A stretch of DNA of 61,477 nt from Paracoccaceae bacterium. GTDB taxonomy: Bacteria; Pseudomonadota; Alphaproteobacteria; Rhodobacterales; Rhodobacteraceae. The stretch covers positions 1-61,477 of the forward strand of contig JAKITE010000004.1 in the NCBI GenBank assembly GCA_021648225.1, read 5' to 3'. Shown piece after piece: positions 7,998 through 16,494 of this stretch; position 1 is the stretch's first letter; each line of letters starts with the position of its first letter. A program made the translations under genes and the position numbers. Under the pieces are notes generated by a model. The model was given only the letters and a program-made list of their open reading frames with translations, did no database searches and had not been told where the DNA came from.

Positions 7998-8300
7998 TCA
8001 GGGGGTTTCCCAGCCGTCATTGTTAATCAGGGTTTTGATCTTGTCTTGGTCATATTCGTCAATCAACCGCGCTGCTGTTGCATTCGCGACATCCTGGTCA
8101 CTGCCTTCGACGTTTACGGGCGCTGATTTGCGCCATTCGGCCAGATAGTCATCATCGCCTTTTGCGCCGATTTTCATGGCGCAACGATCGATGGCCTGTT
8201 CAAAGCGCTCGGGTAGCTGGATTTTGGCGGCGCGACGGCCTTTGCCAACGATGACTTGCGCGGGAATATCACGCCAGTAAACGATTACCATATTTGCCAT
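7998..8300 (-). CDS. Virulence-factor-family small protein (PF13769-like)
   Basis: 100 residues from the ATG at 8300, with AAAGGG upstream. It begins with MVIVYWRDIPAQVIVGKGR and contains FEQAIDRCAMKIG and DYLAEWRKS, the conserved blocks of a short family usually annotated only as 'virulence factor'. It has no signal peptide or membrane segment and is probably cytoplasmic. The neighbours (MTHFR-like and methyltransferase genes downstream, metF divergent) argue for a role in one-carbon or corrinoid chemistry rather than virulence. That assignment is inference; the molecular role is unknown. Confidence 0.65.
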   Translation of the reverse strand: MANMVIVYWRDIPAQVIVGKGRRAAKIQLPERFEQAIDRCAMKIGAKGDDDYLAEWRKSAPVNVEGSDQDVANATAARLIDEYDQDKIKTLINNDGWETP

Positions 8301-8493
8301 TTTGACCCTTTCATTTTCTGCAACCTTAGCTTTGATACCGGTGGTTTCCAAAGGTTCGGGGCGACGTGCTAACACCAATTGGCGACAGATGTAAAATGCC
8401 CAAAATTGCCAGAATGTCGCTTTTGGGTCTTGATCGGTCGCGGAATTCGTGCAAAAACGCCGATACAGCAAAACTCATTGACGGTATGGACCG

Positions 8494-9390
8494 ATGCAAA
8501 CAGAAACAAATAAACGGGCCCTTGGCCTGTCTTTCGAATTTTTCCCCCCACATAATGCTGAGGCAAACCTGCGCTTATGGCGATCAGTCGAACGGCTAGC
8601 GCCGCTTGGGCCTGACTTTGTGTCGGTGACTTACGGCGCGGGGGGCACCACGCGGGAACGCACCAATGCGGCGATGTTAACCATTCGGGATCGGGCGCGG
8701 CTGAATATTGCCGGGCATCTGACCTGTGTTGGCGCCACGCGGCAGGAAACGCTGGATGTGGCGCGGGGTTATGCCAAGCTGGGCGCAACCCGGATTGTGG
8801 CCTTGCGCGGCGATAAACCCAAAGGTGCTGATAGGTTTGAACCCCATCCCGACGGGTTTCAATCTGCGGCCGAGCTGGTCTCGGCCCTGCACGATATTGG
8901 CGATTTCAAAATCTCGGTCGCGGCTTATCCGGAAAAACACCCCGAGGCAGCCAGCGAGCAAGCCGATATTGACAATCTGAAACGCAAAATCGATGCGGGG
9001 GCTTCCGAGGCCATCACGCAGTTTTTCTTTGAAAACGATACATTTTTGCGGTTTCGTGATAAATGCGTGGCGGCGGGCATTGATGTGCCGATCCTGCCCG
9101 GTATTTTGCCGGTCGAGAATTTTGGCAAAATGGTCAAATTTGCCGCCCGTTGTGCAACATCTGTGCCTGACTGGATGCATCAGGCCTTTGGCAATGCGCA
9201 AAACACCCAAGAATCAACGATTTTGGCCACAGCCATCGCGGTTGAAATGTGTGACGAGCTGCGCGACGAGGGCGTAGGTCATTTCCATTTTTACACGCTG
9301 AACAACCCCGATCTGACCTATGATATCTGTCAGGGGCTTGGCGTGCCGATCAAAGCATTGTCGACGCAGGCTGGCGGGCTGGTTGCGTAA
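8494..9390 (+). CDS. metF: Methylenetetrahydrofolate reductase
   Basis: 298 residues, the usual bacterial MetF length. Diagnostic parts are SFEFFPPHN (the Glu that protonates or positions FAD N5), VTYGAGGTTRERT, GHLTCVGATR, ALRGDKPKG, AAYPEKHPEA, ITQFFFEND and PGILPVENFGKM. The enzyme reduces 5,10-methylene-THF to 5-methyl-THF with FADH2 in the cytoplasm and feeds methionine synthesis. It is transcribed away from the virulence-factor/MTHFR-like/methyltransferase genes, with 193 bases between the starts, so coordinated control is possible. I found no SAM, SAH or cobalamin riboswitch in that gap. Confidence 0.95.
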   Translation: MQTETNKRALGLSFEFFPPHNAEANLRLWRSVERLAPLGPDFVSVTYGAGGTTRERTNAAMLTIRDRARLNIAGHLTCVGATRQETLDVARGYAKLGATRIVALRGDKPKGADRFEPHPDGFQSAAELVSALHDIGDFKISVAAYPEKHPEAASEQADIDNLKRKIDAGASEAITQFFFENDTFLRFRDKCVAAGIDVPILPGILPVENFGKMVKFAARCATSVPDWMHQAFGNAQNTQESTILATAIAVEMCDELRDEGVGHFHFYTLNNPDLTYDICQGLGVPIKALSTQAGGLVA

Positions 9391-9455
9391 GTTAACGCGC
9401 TGCACTATCCTGATGTCAAACGCGCGGGCAACAGGTTCGCGCCCGGATTGACACA

Positions 9456-10538
9456 ATGAAAAATGCGCGCCCATCTGGGCAGGGCAAGCAGCATGGCGGA
9501 GGACCGCTTTATGCGGCGCTCGACCTTGGCACCAACAGTTGCAGAATGCTGATCGCCCAACCTGCCGGTGGGCATTTTGAGGTTGTGGATGCGTTTTCAA
9601 AATCGGTGCGTCTGGGGGTGGAGCTGGAACGCACCGGATCGCTTTCCAATGCCGGTATAAACCGCACCATTCAGGCCCTGCATGTTTGCGCGCGGAAAAT
9701 CAAACTCCACGGGGTTAAGCAAAAACGCCTGATCGCCACCGAGGCCTGTCGCCGCGCCGTAAATGGCGAAAAATTCATGGCGCGGATTCGTAATGAAACC
9801 GGGCTAAAGCTTGAAATTATCAACCCCGCCGAAGAAGCCCGTTTGGCGGTTGTCGGTTGCGCGCCACTGGTTAGCCATGAGGCCAAGCAGGTATTGGTGA
9901 TTGATATTGGTGGCGGGTCTACGGAATTGATCTGGATAGATATTGCCGAAGTCGCGGCCATTGATCGGGTTAGCGCCATGATGCATCTGAAACCAAGCAT
10001 GGCAAAAAAGGCTTTGCGTGATATTCCGGGGGCCAGGGTGGTTGACTGGATATCGGTGCCGCTCGGGGTTGCGACCTTGCTGGAGCGGTATTCGGATGTT
10101 GAGGATGACGCAGCGCGCTTTGCCCTGATGTCCTGGTATTTTGAGGAAAACATCGCGGAATTCGGCCCCTATCTGGATGATAGCGCTGACCTGCTGGAGG
10201 GGTTGCAAATGATCGGCACTTCGGGAACGGTTACCACCGTTGGCGCGGTGCATCTGGGGCTGACGCGCTATGATCGTAACAAGGTGGATGGCATGGAAAT
10301 GGGGGCGGTGGATGTGGACAGGGTGATCTCGCATTTTCTGGCACTGGGGCCGGAGGGGCGCATTGCCTCAGCCGGAATTGGCAAAGACCGTGCCGAATTG
10401 ATTATGTCTGGCGCAGCGATTTTGCAGACTATTTTGCGCATCTGGCCAACCGAACAAATCCGTGTGGCCGATCGTGGTTTGCGCGAAGGTATGTTATATT
10501 CAATGATGAACGCCGATGGCGTATTTGGAAAGAAATAA
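9456..10538 (+). CDS. Ppx/GppA family exopolyphosphatase / pppGpp phosphohydrolase
   Basis: 360 residues with two ASKHA phosphate loops: AALDLGTNSCRMLIA at about residues 21-35 and VIDIGGGSTELIW near 150. LIATEACRRA and TSGTVTTVGAVHLGL are also conserved in the family. These enzymes hydrolyse terminal phosphates of polyphosphate or convert pppGpp to ppGpp. The length matches the short, two-domain type common in alphaproteobacteria rather than the ~500-residue E. coli Ppx. rlmE begins one base after its stop, so the two genes are very likely co-translated. Choice between Ppx and GppA activity cannot be made here. Confidence 0.9.
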   Translation: MKNARPSGQGKQHGGGPLYAALDLGTNSCRMLIAQPAGGHFEVVDAFSKSVRLGVELERTGSLSNAGINRTIQALHVCARKIKLHGVKQKRLIATEACRRAVNGEKFMARIRNETGLKLEIINPAEEARLAVVGCAPLVSHEAKQVLVIDIGGGSTELIWIDIAEVAAIDRVSAMMHLKPSMAKKALRDIPGARVVDWISVPLGVATLLERYSDVEDDAARFALMSWYFEENIAEFGPYLDDSADLLEGLQMIGTSGTVTTVGAVHLGLTRYDRNKVDGMEMGAVDVDRVISHFLALGPEGRIASAGIGKDRAELIMSGAAILQTILRIWPTEQIRVADRGLREGMLYSMMNADGVFGKK

Positions 10539-10539
10539 G

Positions 10540-11274
10540 ATGAAACCGCCAAAGAAAAAGAACACCTCGGGCCGTGGCACACGTGATTTGCGGGTGCGGG
10601 TAAAAACCGCCAAAGGCCGCAAATTGTCGTCTACGCTATGGTTGGAGCGCCAGTTGAATGACCCCTATGTGCAACGCGCCCAGCGCGAGGGTTATCGTGG
10701 GCGCGCCGCATTCAAGATTGAAGAACTGGATGATAAATACCGGTTTCTGGTGCCCGGCGCGCGGGTGGTTGATCTGGGCTGTGCGCCCGGCGGCTGGTGC
10801 CAGATTGCGGTGCAGCGGGTGAATGCGCTGAATGAACGCAAAGGCAAACGGGTTGGCACGGTGCTGGGCATTGATTTGCAAGAGGTCGAATTTATTCCGG
10901 GTGCGGAAATACATGTGCTGGATTTTCTGGAAAATGACGCTGATCAAAAAGTGCGCGGCTGGCTGGGGGGCAAGGCCGATGTGGTGATGTCGGATATGGC
11001 ACCGTTTTCATCGGGGCATAAGGGCGCGGATCATATCCGCATCATGGCGCTGATCGAAGTAGCGCTGGAATTCGCGCTGGAGGTGCTGGAAAAAGACGGC
11101 ACTTTTGTGGCCAAGGTGCTGGCGGGCGGGGCCGAGGAAAGCGTGATGAAAATATTGCGAGCCAATTTCACCAAAGTCGCCCATGTTAAACCCCCTGCCA
11201 GCCGCAAGGACAGTTCGGAAAAATTTGTGGTGGCGATCGGGTTTAAGGGTAATGGACCCCAAGGGGGCGAATAA
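10540..11274 (+). CDS. rlmE: 23S rRNA (uridine-2'-O-)-methyltransferase RlmE/FtsJ
   Basis: 244 residues. The SAM-binding motif VVDLGCAPGGWCQIA, the catalytic K-D-K-E elements (RAAFKIEELD, SDMAPFSSGHKGADH, FVAKVLAGG, EKFVVA) and an N-terminal basic extension of about 40 residues mark RlmE, which 2'-O-methylates U2552 in the 50S A-loop. I chose the ATG at 10540, one base after the ppx stop and preceded by GGAAAGAAA; an upstream frame to 10516 overlaps ppx. The stop shares one A (TAATG) with the next gene. Confidence 0.95.
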   Translation: MKPPKKKNTSGRGTRDLRVRVKTAKGRKLSSTLWLERQLNDPYVQRAQREGYRGRAAFKIEELDDKYRFLVPGARVVDLGCAPGGWCQIAVQRVNALNERKGKRVGTVLGIDLQEVEFIPGAEIHVLDFLENDADQKVRGWLGGKADVVMSDMAPFSSGHKGADHIRIMALIEVALEFALEVLEKDGTFVAKVLAGGAEESVMKILRANFTKVAHVKPPASRKDSSEKFVVAIGFKGNGPQGGE

Positions 11275-12359
11275 TGAAAATTGGCATAATATCGACTTTT
11301 CCAAAAACCGGTTCTAAAAATATTGGTGATTACCTGATTTCCAGATGCAGCGAAGATGCGATCAAAAAGGTGCTGCCCGACAGTCAAATAACCCAGTTTT
11401 TTCGTGCTGACAAATGGGAGGATATTCGTGAATCACTGCTTGCTCAGGATCATCTGGTTTTTGCCTGCCTTGCCATTCGCGATCGCAATATGGCAAGCAA
11501 AATCTATCCGTATATCGATGAAATAATCCGGTCAGGCATTCCGTTTACGGTTTTGGCAGCGGGTACCCAGCTGCCGGTTCATAAAAAGAAAATGCTTGCA
11601 CCAAAGCATTTTTCTCGCCAGAGCCGTGAACTTTTGAACGAGTTGAACCAAAAATCGCGCGGGTTTTCAGCACGCGGCTGCATGACACAGGAGTTTTGCA
11701 CCAGGCTTGGTTTGCAGAGTGAAAATCTGGGTGATATTGCCTTTTATGACGAACGTTTCAGTGCAAGAAAGTTCGAACCCTCAAAACCGATAGAAAAGAT
11801 TGTGATATCTGACCCGCATTACTGGCGTTCTTTTTTACACGAATTTCGTGAACTGTATTTCGGTTTACAAGAAATATTTCCCAAGGCAAAAATTGTCATC
11901 GCACTGCATGGCCAGTCGGGCTTTCGGGGGTGGCTTGATAAGGAAAGCCTTGATTATCTGGCAATATACGAAGATTCCGATCATGGTCTGGATGTCTATG
12001 ATGATGCGGATATTCATGTGGGGTTTCGGGTTCATGCACATGTTTCTGCGCTCAAGCAAAGGAAATACTCCTATCTTATCGAACAAGATGGTCGCGGGTG
12101 TGACTATGGTAGATTCATGAACGCCAATATTTCCATCCCTTGTTACATCAATAAAGCAAGCCTGACCCTTTCAAAACTGATGCCGTTGCCAAGGCTTGAT
12201 AACGCTAAATCCAAATACCGCTCATCGGCGATTACCCGGTTGCTTGCGACAATCAGCAAAGACCATGAAAGCGGGTTTTCCTGCTTTGGCGGGCTTGAGG
12301 GCCAGATCGAGGCAATTAATGATGCAAATTTAGAATTTCTTGCTCGCAATCTGGTGTGA
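11274..12359 (+). CDS. Polysaccharide pyruvyltransferase-like protein
   Basis: 361 residues. The N-terminal NIGDYLISRCSEDAI block and the late GFRVHAHVSALKQ and YLIEQDGRG blocks match the GT-B-like polysaccharide pyruvyltransferase family (CsaB/ExoV type), which adds pyruvate ketals from PEP to surface sugars. Related proteins can also lack transferase activity, so this is a family call. It begins in a TAATG overlap with rlmE although its role is unrelated, and it looks more A+T-rich than its neighbours. A surface-glycan gene among housekeeping genes, 22 kb from the EPS cluster's core, may be an insertion into a conserved operon. Confidence 0.7.
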   Translation: MKIGIISTFPKTGSKNIGDYLISRCSEDAIKKVLPDSQITQFFRADKWEDIRESLLAQDHLVFACLAIRDRNMASKIYPYIDEIIRSGIPFTVLAAGTQLPVHKKKMLAPKHFSRQSRELLNELNQKSRGFSARGCMTQEFCTRLGLQSENLGDIAFYDERFSARKFEPSKPIEKIVISDPHYWRSFLHEFRELYFGLQEIFPKAKIVIALHGQSGFRGWLDKESLDYLAIYEDSDHGLDVYDDADIHVGFRVHAHVSALKQRKYSYLIEQDGRGCDYGRFMNANISIPCYINKASLTLSKLMPLPRLDNAKSKYRSSAITRLLATISKDHESGFSCFGGLEGQIEAINDANLEFLARNLV

Positions 12360-12466
12360 AAACAGGGTTTTTGCAATATTTTTATCCGGATATCCCAGCG
12401 ACAGGAAATGCTTGCAATTTACCTGACATTCAGCTTATGCAATATGTATAGGACTGGGGATGACAA

Positions 12467-13426
12467 ATGTTAAAAAAGACTTCTTTATGGCGCAGCACGC
12501 CACCGGCGATTTTTCCTGTGGCGCTCGGGTTTATGGGGTTGGCGTTGGCGTGGCGCAATGTTTCCTATATTTCGGTAATTCCCGAGGAAATCGGCGATAT
12601 GCTGTTAGGGATTTCAACCGCGTTTTTCCTGTTTTTTGCCGCCTCGTATTTTGCCAAAGGCTTACGGCGGCCAAAGGCGATACTGGAAGATTTGAAAATG
12701 CCGCCCGCGCGGGCCGGTGTTGCAGCATTTCCGATGGCGATTATGCTATTGGCAGCGGCATTGCTGCCGCTCGGAGTGCGGGCGCATGAGGTCTGGTGGA
12801 TCGGGGTGGTGGTTTATTATGTGGCCACGGGGCTGGTGGCATATTCAATCATAACCGGTTCGCCGGATGCGCGCAAATTTTCGCCGTTTCAATATCTGGC
12901 TTTTGTCGGGCCAATTGTTGGGCCGGTTGCCGGTATTCCGCTTGGCTATGTCACCGAAAGCTTTTGGCTGGCGATGGCGGCGATGGTGCCTTATGTGGCG
13001 ATTACGCTTGGCTATGGTGCAAAGCTGGTGCGGGTGCGCCCGCCGGTGCCGCTGCGGCCATCGGTTGCGATTGTGCTGGCCCCGACCAGCCTGTTTGCCA
13101 TGGCGTTTTTGCAGCTTGATATTATCTGGGCCTATACGTTGTTTTACTGGCTGTCGGTCGGGGTGGCGCTGGGGCTTTTGTCGGTGGCGATGTGGTTGAC
13201 CAGCGGTGGCTGGACGCCGATCTGGGGCAGCTTTACCTTTCCAATCGCTACATTTGCCAATTTGCAGATCATGACCCTTGGCGGCGGGGCGAATTTGGTT
13301 GCAACAACTTTGTTAATAGCCACCCTTGCCATCGGCACGCCGTTTATTTTGTATATCGTCTGGAAAACATCAAAGGCCTGGATCAGCGGCGGTTTGGCGA
13401 AAAAGACGGCCGCCTCGGTGGCTTAA
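12467..13426 (+). CDS. TehA/TDT-family (SLAC1-like) transporter
   Basis: 319 residues with about ten hydrophobic segments. The start (STPPAIFPVALGFMGLALAWR) is the conserved first helix of TehA/Mae1/SLAC1-like anion permeases, named for tellurite resistance or dicarboxylate export. The transported anion cannot be told from sequence. The ATG at 12467 follows a 107-base gap after the pyruvyltransferase-like gene, in which I see no strong signal. The last base of its TAA is the first base of a 95-bp hairpin element, and guaB follows, so that element is in the position of a terminator or 3' stabiliser. Confidence 0.75.
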   Translation: MLKKTSLWRSTPPAIFPVALGFMGLALAWRNVSYISVIPEEIGDMLLGISTAFFLFFAASYFAKGLRRPKAILEDLKMPPARAGVAAFPMAIMLLAAALLPLGVRAHEVWWIGVVVYYVATGLVAYSIITGSPDARKFSPFQYLAFVGPIVGPVAGIPLGYVTESFWLAMAAMVPYVAITLGYGAKLVRVRPPVPLRPSVAIVLAPTSLFAMAFLQLDIIWAYTLFYWLSVGVALGLLSVAMWLTSGGWTPIWGSFTFPIATFANLQIMTLGGGANLVATTLLIATLAIGTPFILYIVWKTSKAWISGGLAKKTAASVA

Positions 13427-13520
13427 GGGTTTCCAGTTCTTGTGAATAAAATTTATTGCAATTCACGTTTGAGCGAAGCGAAAGGCAGTGAATTGCGATT
13501 CAATATGAACTGGAAACCCT
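13426..13520. repeat. 95-bp hairpin repeat, copy 1
   Basis: The outer arms AGGGTTTCCAGTTC (13426-13439) and GAACTGGAAACCCT (13507-13520) are perfect complements. Inside is a second stem, GCAATTCAC / GTGAATTGC, around AGCGAAGCGAAAGGCA. A second copy lies after recA at 20106-20201 with about 85% identity by eye. The element starts on the last base of the TDT permease stop codon. It lacks an ORF, so a REP-like or MITE-like element, or a transcript 3'-end structure, is likely. Confidence 0.85.
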
Positions 13521-13591
13521 ATAGGGGTTTCCAAACCTGTGTTTTCATGAAATAGAGACGTGCCTATACGAACCTGAATTTGGAGGTCCCG

Positions 13592-15046
13592 ATGGACATT
13601 CGTGAGGCGCTTACCTTTGATGATGTATTGCTGGTTCCGGGGGCGTCCGATGTGTTGCCTACCACCGCTGATACCCGCACATTTGTGACCAAATCCATTG
13701 CCATGAATATCCCGCTGCTTAGCTCGGCCATGGATACCGTGACCGAAAGCAATATGGCGATTGCCATGGCGCAGGCCGGGGGCATGGGGGTGTTGCACCG
13801 CAATCTGGATATCGAGGAACAGGCCCGCCAAGTGCGGCGCGTTAAGCGGTTTGAATCAGGGGTGGTTTATGCGCCCATCACCTTGACGCCCGACCAAACT
13901 TTGGCTGATGCCAAGGTTTTGTGCGAGCGTTATAAGGTAACCGGATTTCCGGTGGTTGGCGAAAACGGGCAAGTGCTGGGCATTGTTACCAATCGCGATA
14001 TGCGCTTTGCCTCAGATGATAATACACCGGTTAAGGTCATGATGTCGGCTGATAATCTGGCAATGCTGCGCGAACCGTTTGATCGCGACGAGGCCCGCAG
14101 CCTGATGGAAGCACGGCGCATTGAAAAACTGCTTATCGTCAATGCTGACAACCAGCTAACCGGATTGTTAACCCTGAAAGACATTGAACAGGCAGTGCTG
14201 AACCCGATGGCCTGCAAAGACGATAGCGGCAGTTTACGGGTTGCGGCGGCCTCGACTGTGGGGGATGCGGGGTTTGAACGCTCTGTTGAACTGGTGAATG
14301 CCGGTGTTGATCTGATTGTTATTGATACCGCGCACGGCCATTCGGCCAGTGTTGGCAAGGCTGTCGAGCGGCTAAAGCTGCGATTTGGCAGCGTGCAGAT
14401 CATGGCGGGCAATGTGGCCACGGCGGCTGCTACCCGGTCTTTGATCCATTCCGGTGCGGATGCGGTAAAGGTTGGCATTGGCCCCGGGTCTATTTGCACC
14501 ACGCGCATTGTTGCAGGGGTTGGCGTGCCGCAATTAACGGCTGTTTCCGATTGCGCCGCCGAGGCCGCCAAAACCGGCGAGCCGGTGATTGCCGATGGCG
14601 GCATCAAATTTTCCGGTGATTTTGCCAAGGCAATTGCTGGCGGCGCGTCTTGTTCAATGATCGGATCAATGCTGGCAGGCACGGACGAAGCCCCCGGTGA
14701 ATTGTTTCTGTATCAGGGCCGCAGTTTCAAAGCCTATCGCGGCATGGGCTCGGTTGGGGCCATGGCGCGCGGATCTGCCGACCGGTATTTTCAAAAAGAA
14801 GTCAGTAATGACAAACTGGTGCCCGAGGGCATCGAGGGGCAGGTGGCCTATAAAGGCCCCGCTGCGTCGGTATTGCACCAACTGGTTGGTGGCTTGCGCG
14901 CCGCCATGGGCTATACCGGAAATGGCACAATCGATGCTATGCGAACCGGCTGCAAATTTGTTAAAATCACGGGGGCCGGTTTGCAAGAAAGCCATGTGCA
15001 TGATGTGCAGATCACCCGCGAAAGCCCGAATTACAGGGTGGGGTAG
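13592..15046 (+). CDS. guaB: IMP dehydrogenase
   Basis: 484 residues. It starts MDIREALTFDDVLLVPG. Two CBS domains occupy about residues 90-205 (VTGFPVV, VTNRDMRF, EKLLIVN, LLTLKDIEQ). The catalytic loop GPGSICTTRIVAGVG places the nucleophile at Cys302, and GMGSVGAM with the GYTGNGT region near the end forms the flap. The enzyme oxidises IMP to XMP with NAD+, the first committed step of GMP synthesis. The ATG at 13592 has GGAGG 6-10 bases upstream, which decides the start over an in-frame codon 12 bases earlier. Confidence 0.97.
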   Translation: MDIREALTFDDVLLVPGASDVLPTTADTRTFVTKSIAMNIPLLSSAMDTVTESNMAIAMAQAGGMGVLHRNLDIEEQARQVRRVKRFESGVVYAPITLTPDQTLADAKVLCERYKVTGFPVVGENGQVLGIVTNRDMRFASDDNTPVKVMMSADNLAMLREPFDRDEARSLMEARRIEKLLIVNADNQLTGLLTLKDIEQAVLNPMACKDDSGSLRVAAASTVGDAGFERSVELVNAGVDLIVIDTAHGHSASVGKAVERLKLRFGSVQIMAGNVATAAATRSLIHSGADAVKVGIGPGSICTTRIVAGVGVPQLTAVSDCAAEAAKTGEPVIADGGIKFSGDFAKAIAGGASCSMIGSMLAGTDEAPGELFLYQGRSFKAYRGMGSVGAMARGSADRYFQKEVSNDKLVPEGIEGQVAYKGPAASVLHQLVGGLRAAMGYTGNGTIDAMRTGCKFVKITGAGLQESHVHDVQITRESPNYRVG

Positions 15047-15223
15047 GTGGATATTACAATCAAAACCGTTATTTTATACCGGTCTTTCTAACCCTGTATG
15101 TTTTCTTTCGGTGGGCCGGTTCTGCATAGCGGCTTTGCTTCAAACAGATAATTGTAATTTTCTGTGCCGATAAACGCCAAATACCGCTTGCGCCGCGCCG
15201 GTAAGGCTGGCAAATCCTGATAT

Positions 15224-16405
15224 ATGACGCCATCCGCCCGCCTTTCCGCTGCCATTCAATTGCTTGACCAGATTTTGGCTGGCGAACCCGCTGAACGCGC
15301 GCTGACGCGCTGGGCGCGTGCCAGCCGATATGCAGGGTCAAAAGACCGGGCCTCTATTCGTGATATTGTGTATGATTGTTTGCGGCAAAAGCGTTCTTTG
15401 TCGCATCTTGGTGGTGCTATGAATGGCCGCGCTATTGTTGTGGCGCATCAGTTTCGGGGGCAGGTGAACCTGAACGATCTTTTTACCGGCGAAGGGTTTG
15501 CGCCAGCAGCTTTAAGCGATGCAGAGGCCGGGGTTCTGCAAAACCCGCAACCCGCGCCAGACCCTGTCCGGCTGGATTTTCCCGATTTTCTTGAACCTGA
15601 GCTGAAAGCCTCGCTTGGCGATAATTTTGACGAAATTTTAACCGCAATGCAGGGCAGGGCGCCGGTTGATCTGCGGGTTAACACCCTGAAAGCAACGCTT
15701 GCGGAGGCGCAAAACCTGTTGGCGCGGGATTTGATTTTCACCGATATTCTGCCCGATATACCCGATGCGCTACGCATTACCCAAAACCCGCGTAAATTAA
15801 ACGGTTCTTTGGCCTATCGTTACGGGTTTGTAGAGCTTCAGGATGTTTCAAGCCAGCGAGTAGCCCGGTTTACCGGTGTTCAACCGGGCATGCGGGTGCT
15901 GGATTATTGCGCCGGTGGCGGTGGTAAAACCCTGGCTTTGGCGGCTTTGATGCAACAGCAGGGCGCGTTGCTGGCCCATGATGTCAACCCGTCACGCATG
16001 AAAGACCTGCCTGAACGCGCCCGTCGTGCAGGCGCAAAAATACAGATTTTACCACCCAATCAACTGGATTTAGCGCGGCAATGCGATTTGGTTCTTGTTG
16101 ATGCGCCTTGTTCAGGCAGCGGTGCGTGGCGGCGCAATCCTGATTCCAAATGGCGGCTTTCCGTGGCTGGCTTGGAAAAACTAACACAGTTGCAAGACGA
16201 AATTCTTGGGCTGGCCAAAGATTTTGTCAAACCGGGTGGAAAGCTGGTTTATGCAACCTGTTCGCTGTTTAATCTGGAAAATGACCAGCGAATCCAGCAT
16301 TTTATGGCTCAAAACCCTGATTGGGCCTTAACCGATGAAATCCACCTGACCCCCTCCACCGGCGGCGACGGGTTTTTTGGCGCGACGCTTGTGAATAAAC
16401 CTTAG
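15224..16405 (+). CDS. rsmB: RsmB-family RNA (cytosine-5-)-methyltransferase
   Basis: 393 residues. An N-terminal helical NusB-like domain (about 1-135) is followed by a Rossmann methyltransferase domain: VLDYCAGGGGKTLALAAL (SAM motif), DAPCSGSGAWRRNPDSKW (motif IV, release Cys) and YATCSLFNLEND (motif VI, nucleophilic Cys). RsmB methylates C967 of 16S rRNA; other NOL1/NSUN targets cannot be excluded. It is downstream of guaB by 177 bases in which I see no gene or strong terminator. Confidence 0.85.
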   Translation: MTPSARLSAAIQLLDQILAGEPAERALTRWARASRYAGSKDRASIRDIVYDCLRQKRSLSHLGGAMNGRAIVVAHQFRGQVNLNDLFTGEGFAPAALSDAEAGVLQNPQPAPDPVRLDFPDFLEPELKASLGDNFDEILTAMQGRAPVDLRVNTLKATLAEAQNLLARDLIFTDILPDIPDALRITQNPRKLNGSLAYRYGFVELQDVSSQRVARFTGVQPGMRVLDYCAGGGGKTLALAALMQQQGALLAHDVNPSRMKDLPERARRAGAKIQILPPNQLDLARQCDLVLVDAPCSGSGAWRRNPDSKWRLSVAGLEKLTQLQDEILGLAKDFVKPGGKLVYATCSLFNLENDQRIQHFMAQNPDWALTDEIHLTPSTGGDGFFGATLVNKP

Positions 16406-16494
16406 CAAGAATTATAATCAAACTATAATTAATAAGTTGTAAGTGTTTTATCGGCATCTTATCCTTTTCTAAGTGATTTGGATTAGGGCAGCGC

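Noticed and set aside
8301..8493. Possible SAM, SAH or cobalamin riboswitch upstream of metF.
   Set aside because: I looked for the conserved boxes of these classes in the divergent gap and saw none.
13930..14682. A 250-codon open frame antisense to guaB.
   Set aside because: guaB is certain on the other strand; the antisense product is Ser/Thr/Ala-rich with no family signal, as expected from reading a conserved gene backwards.
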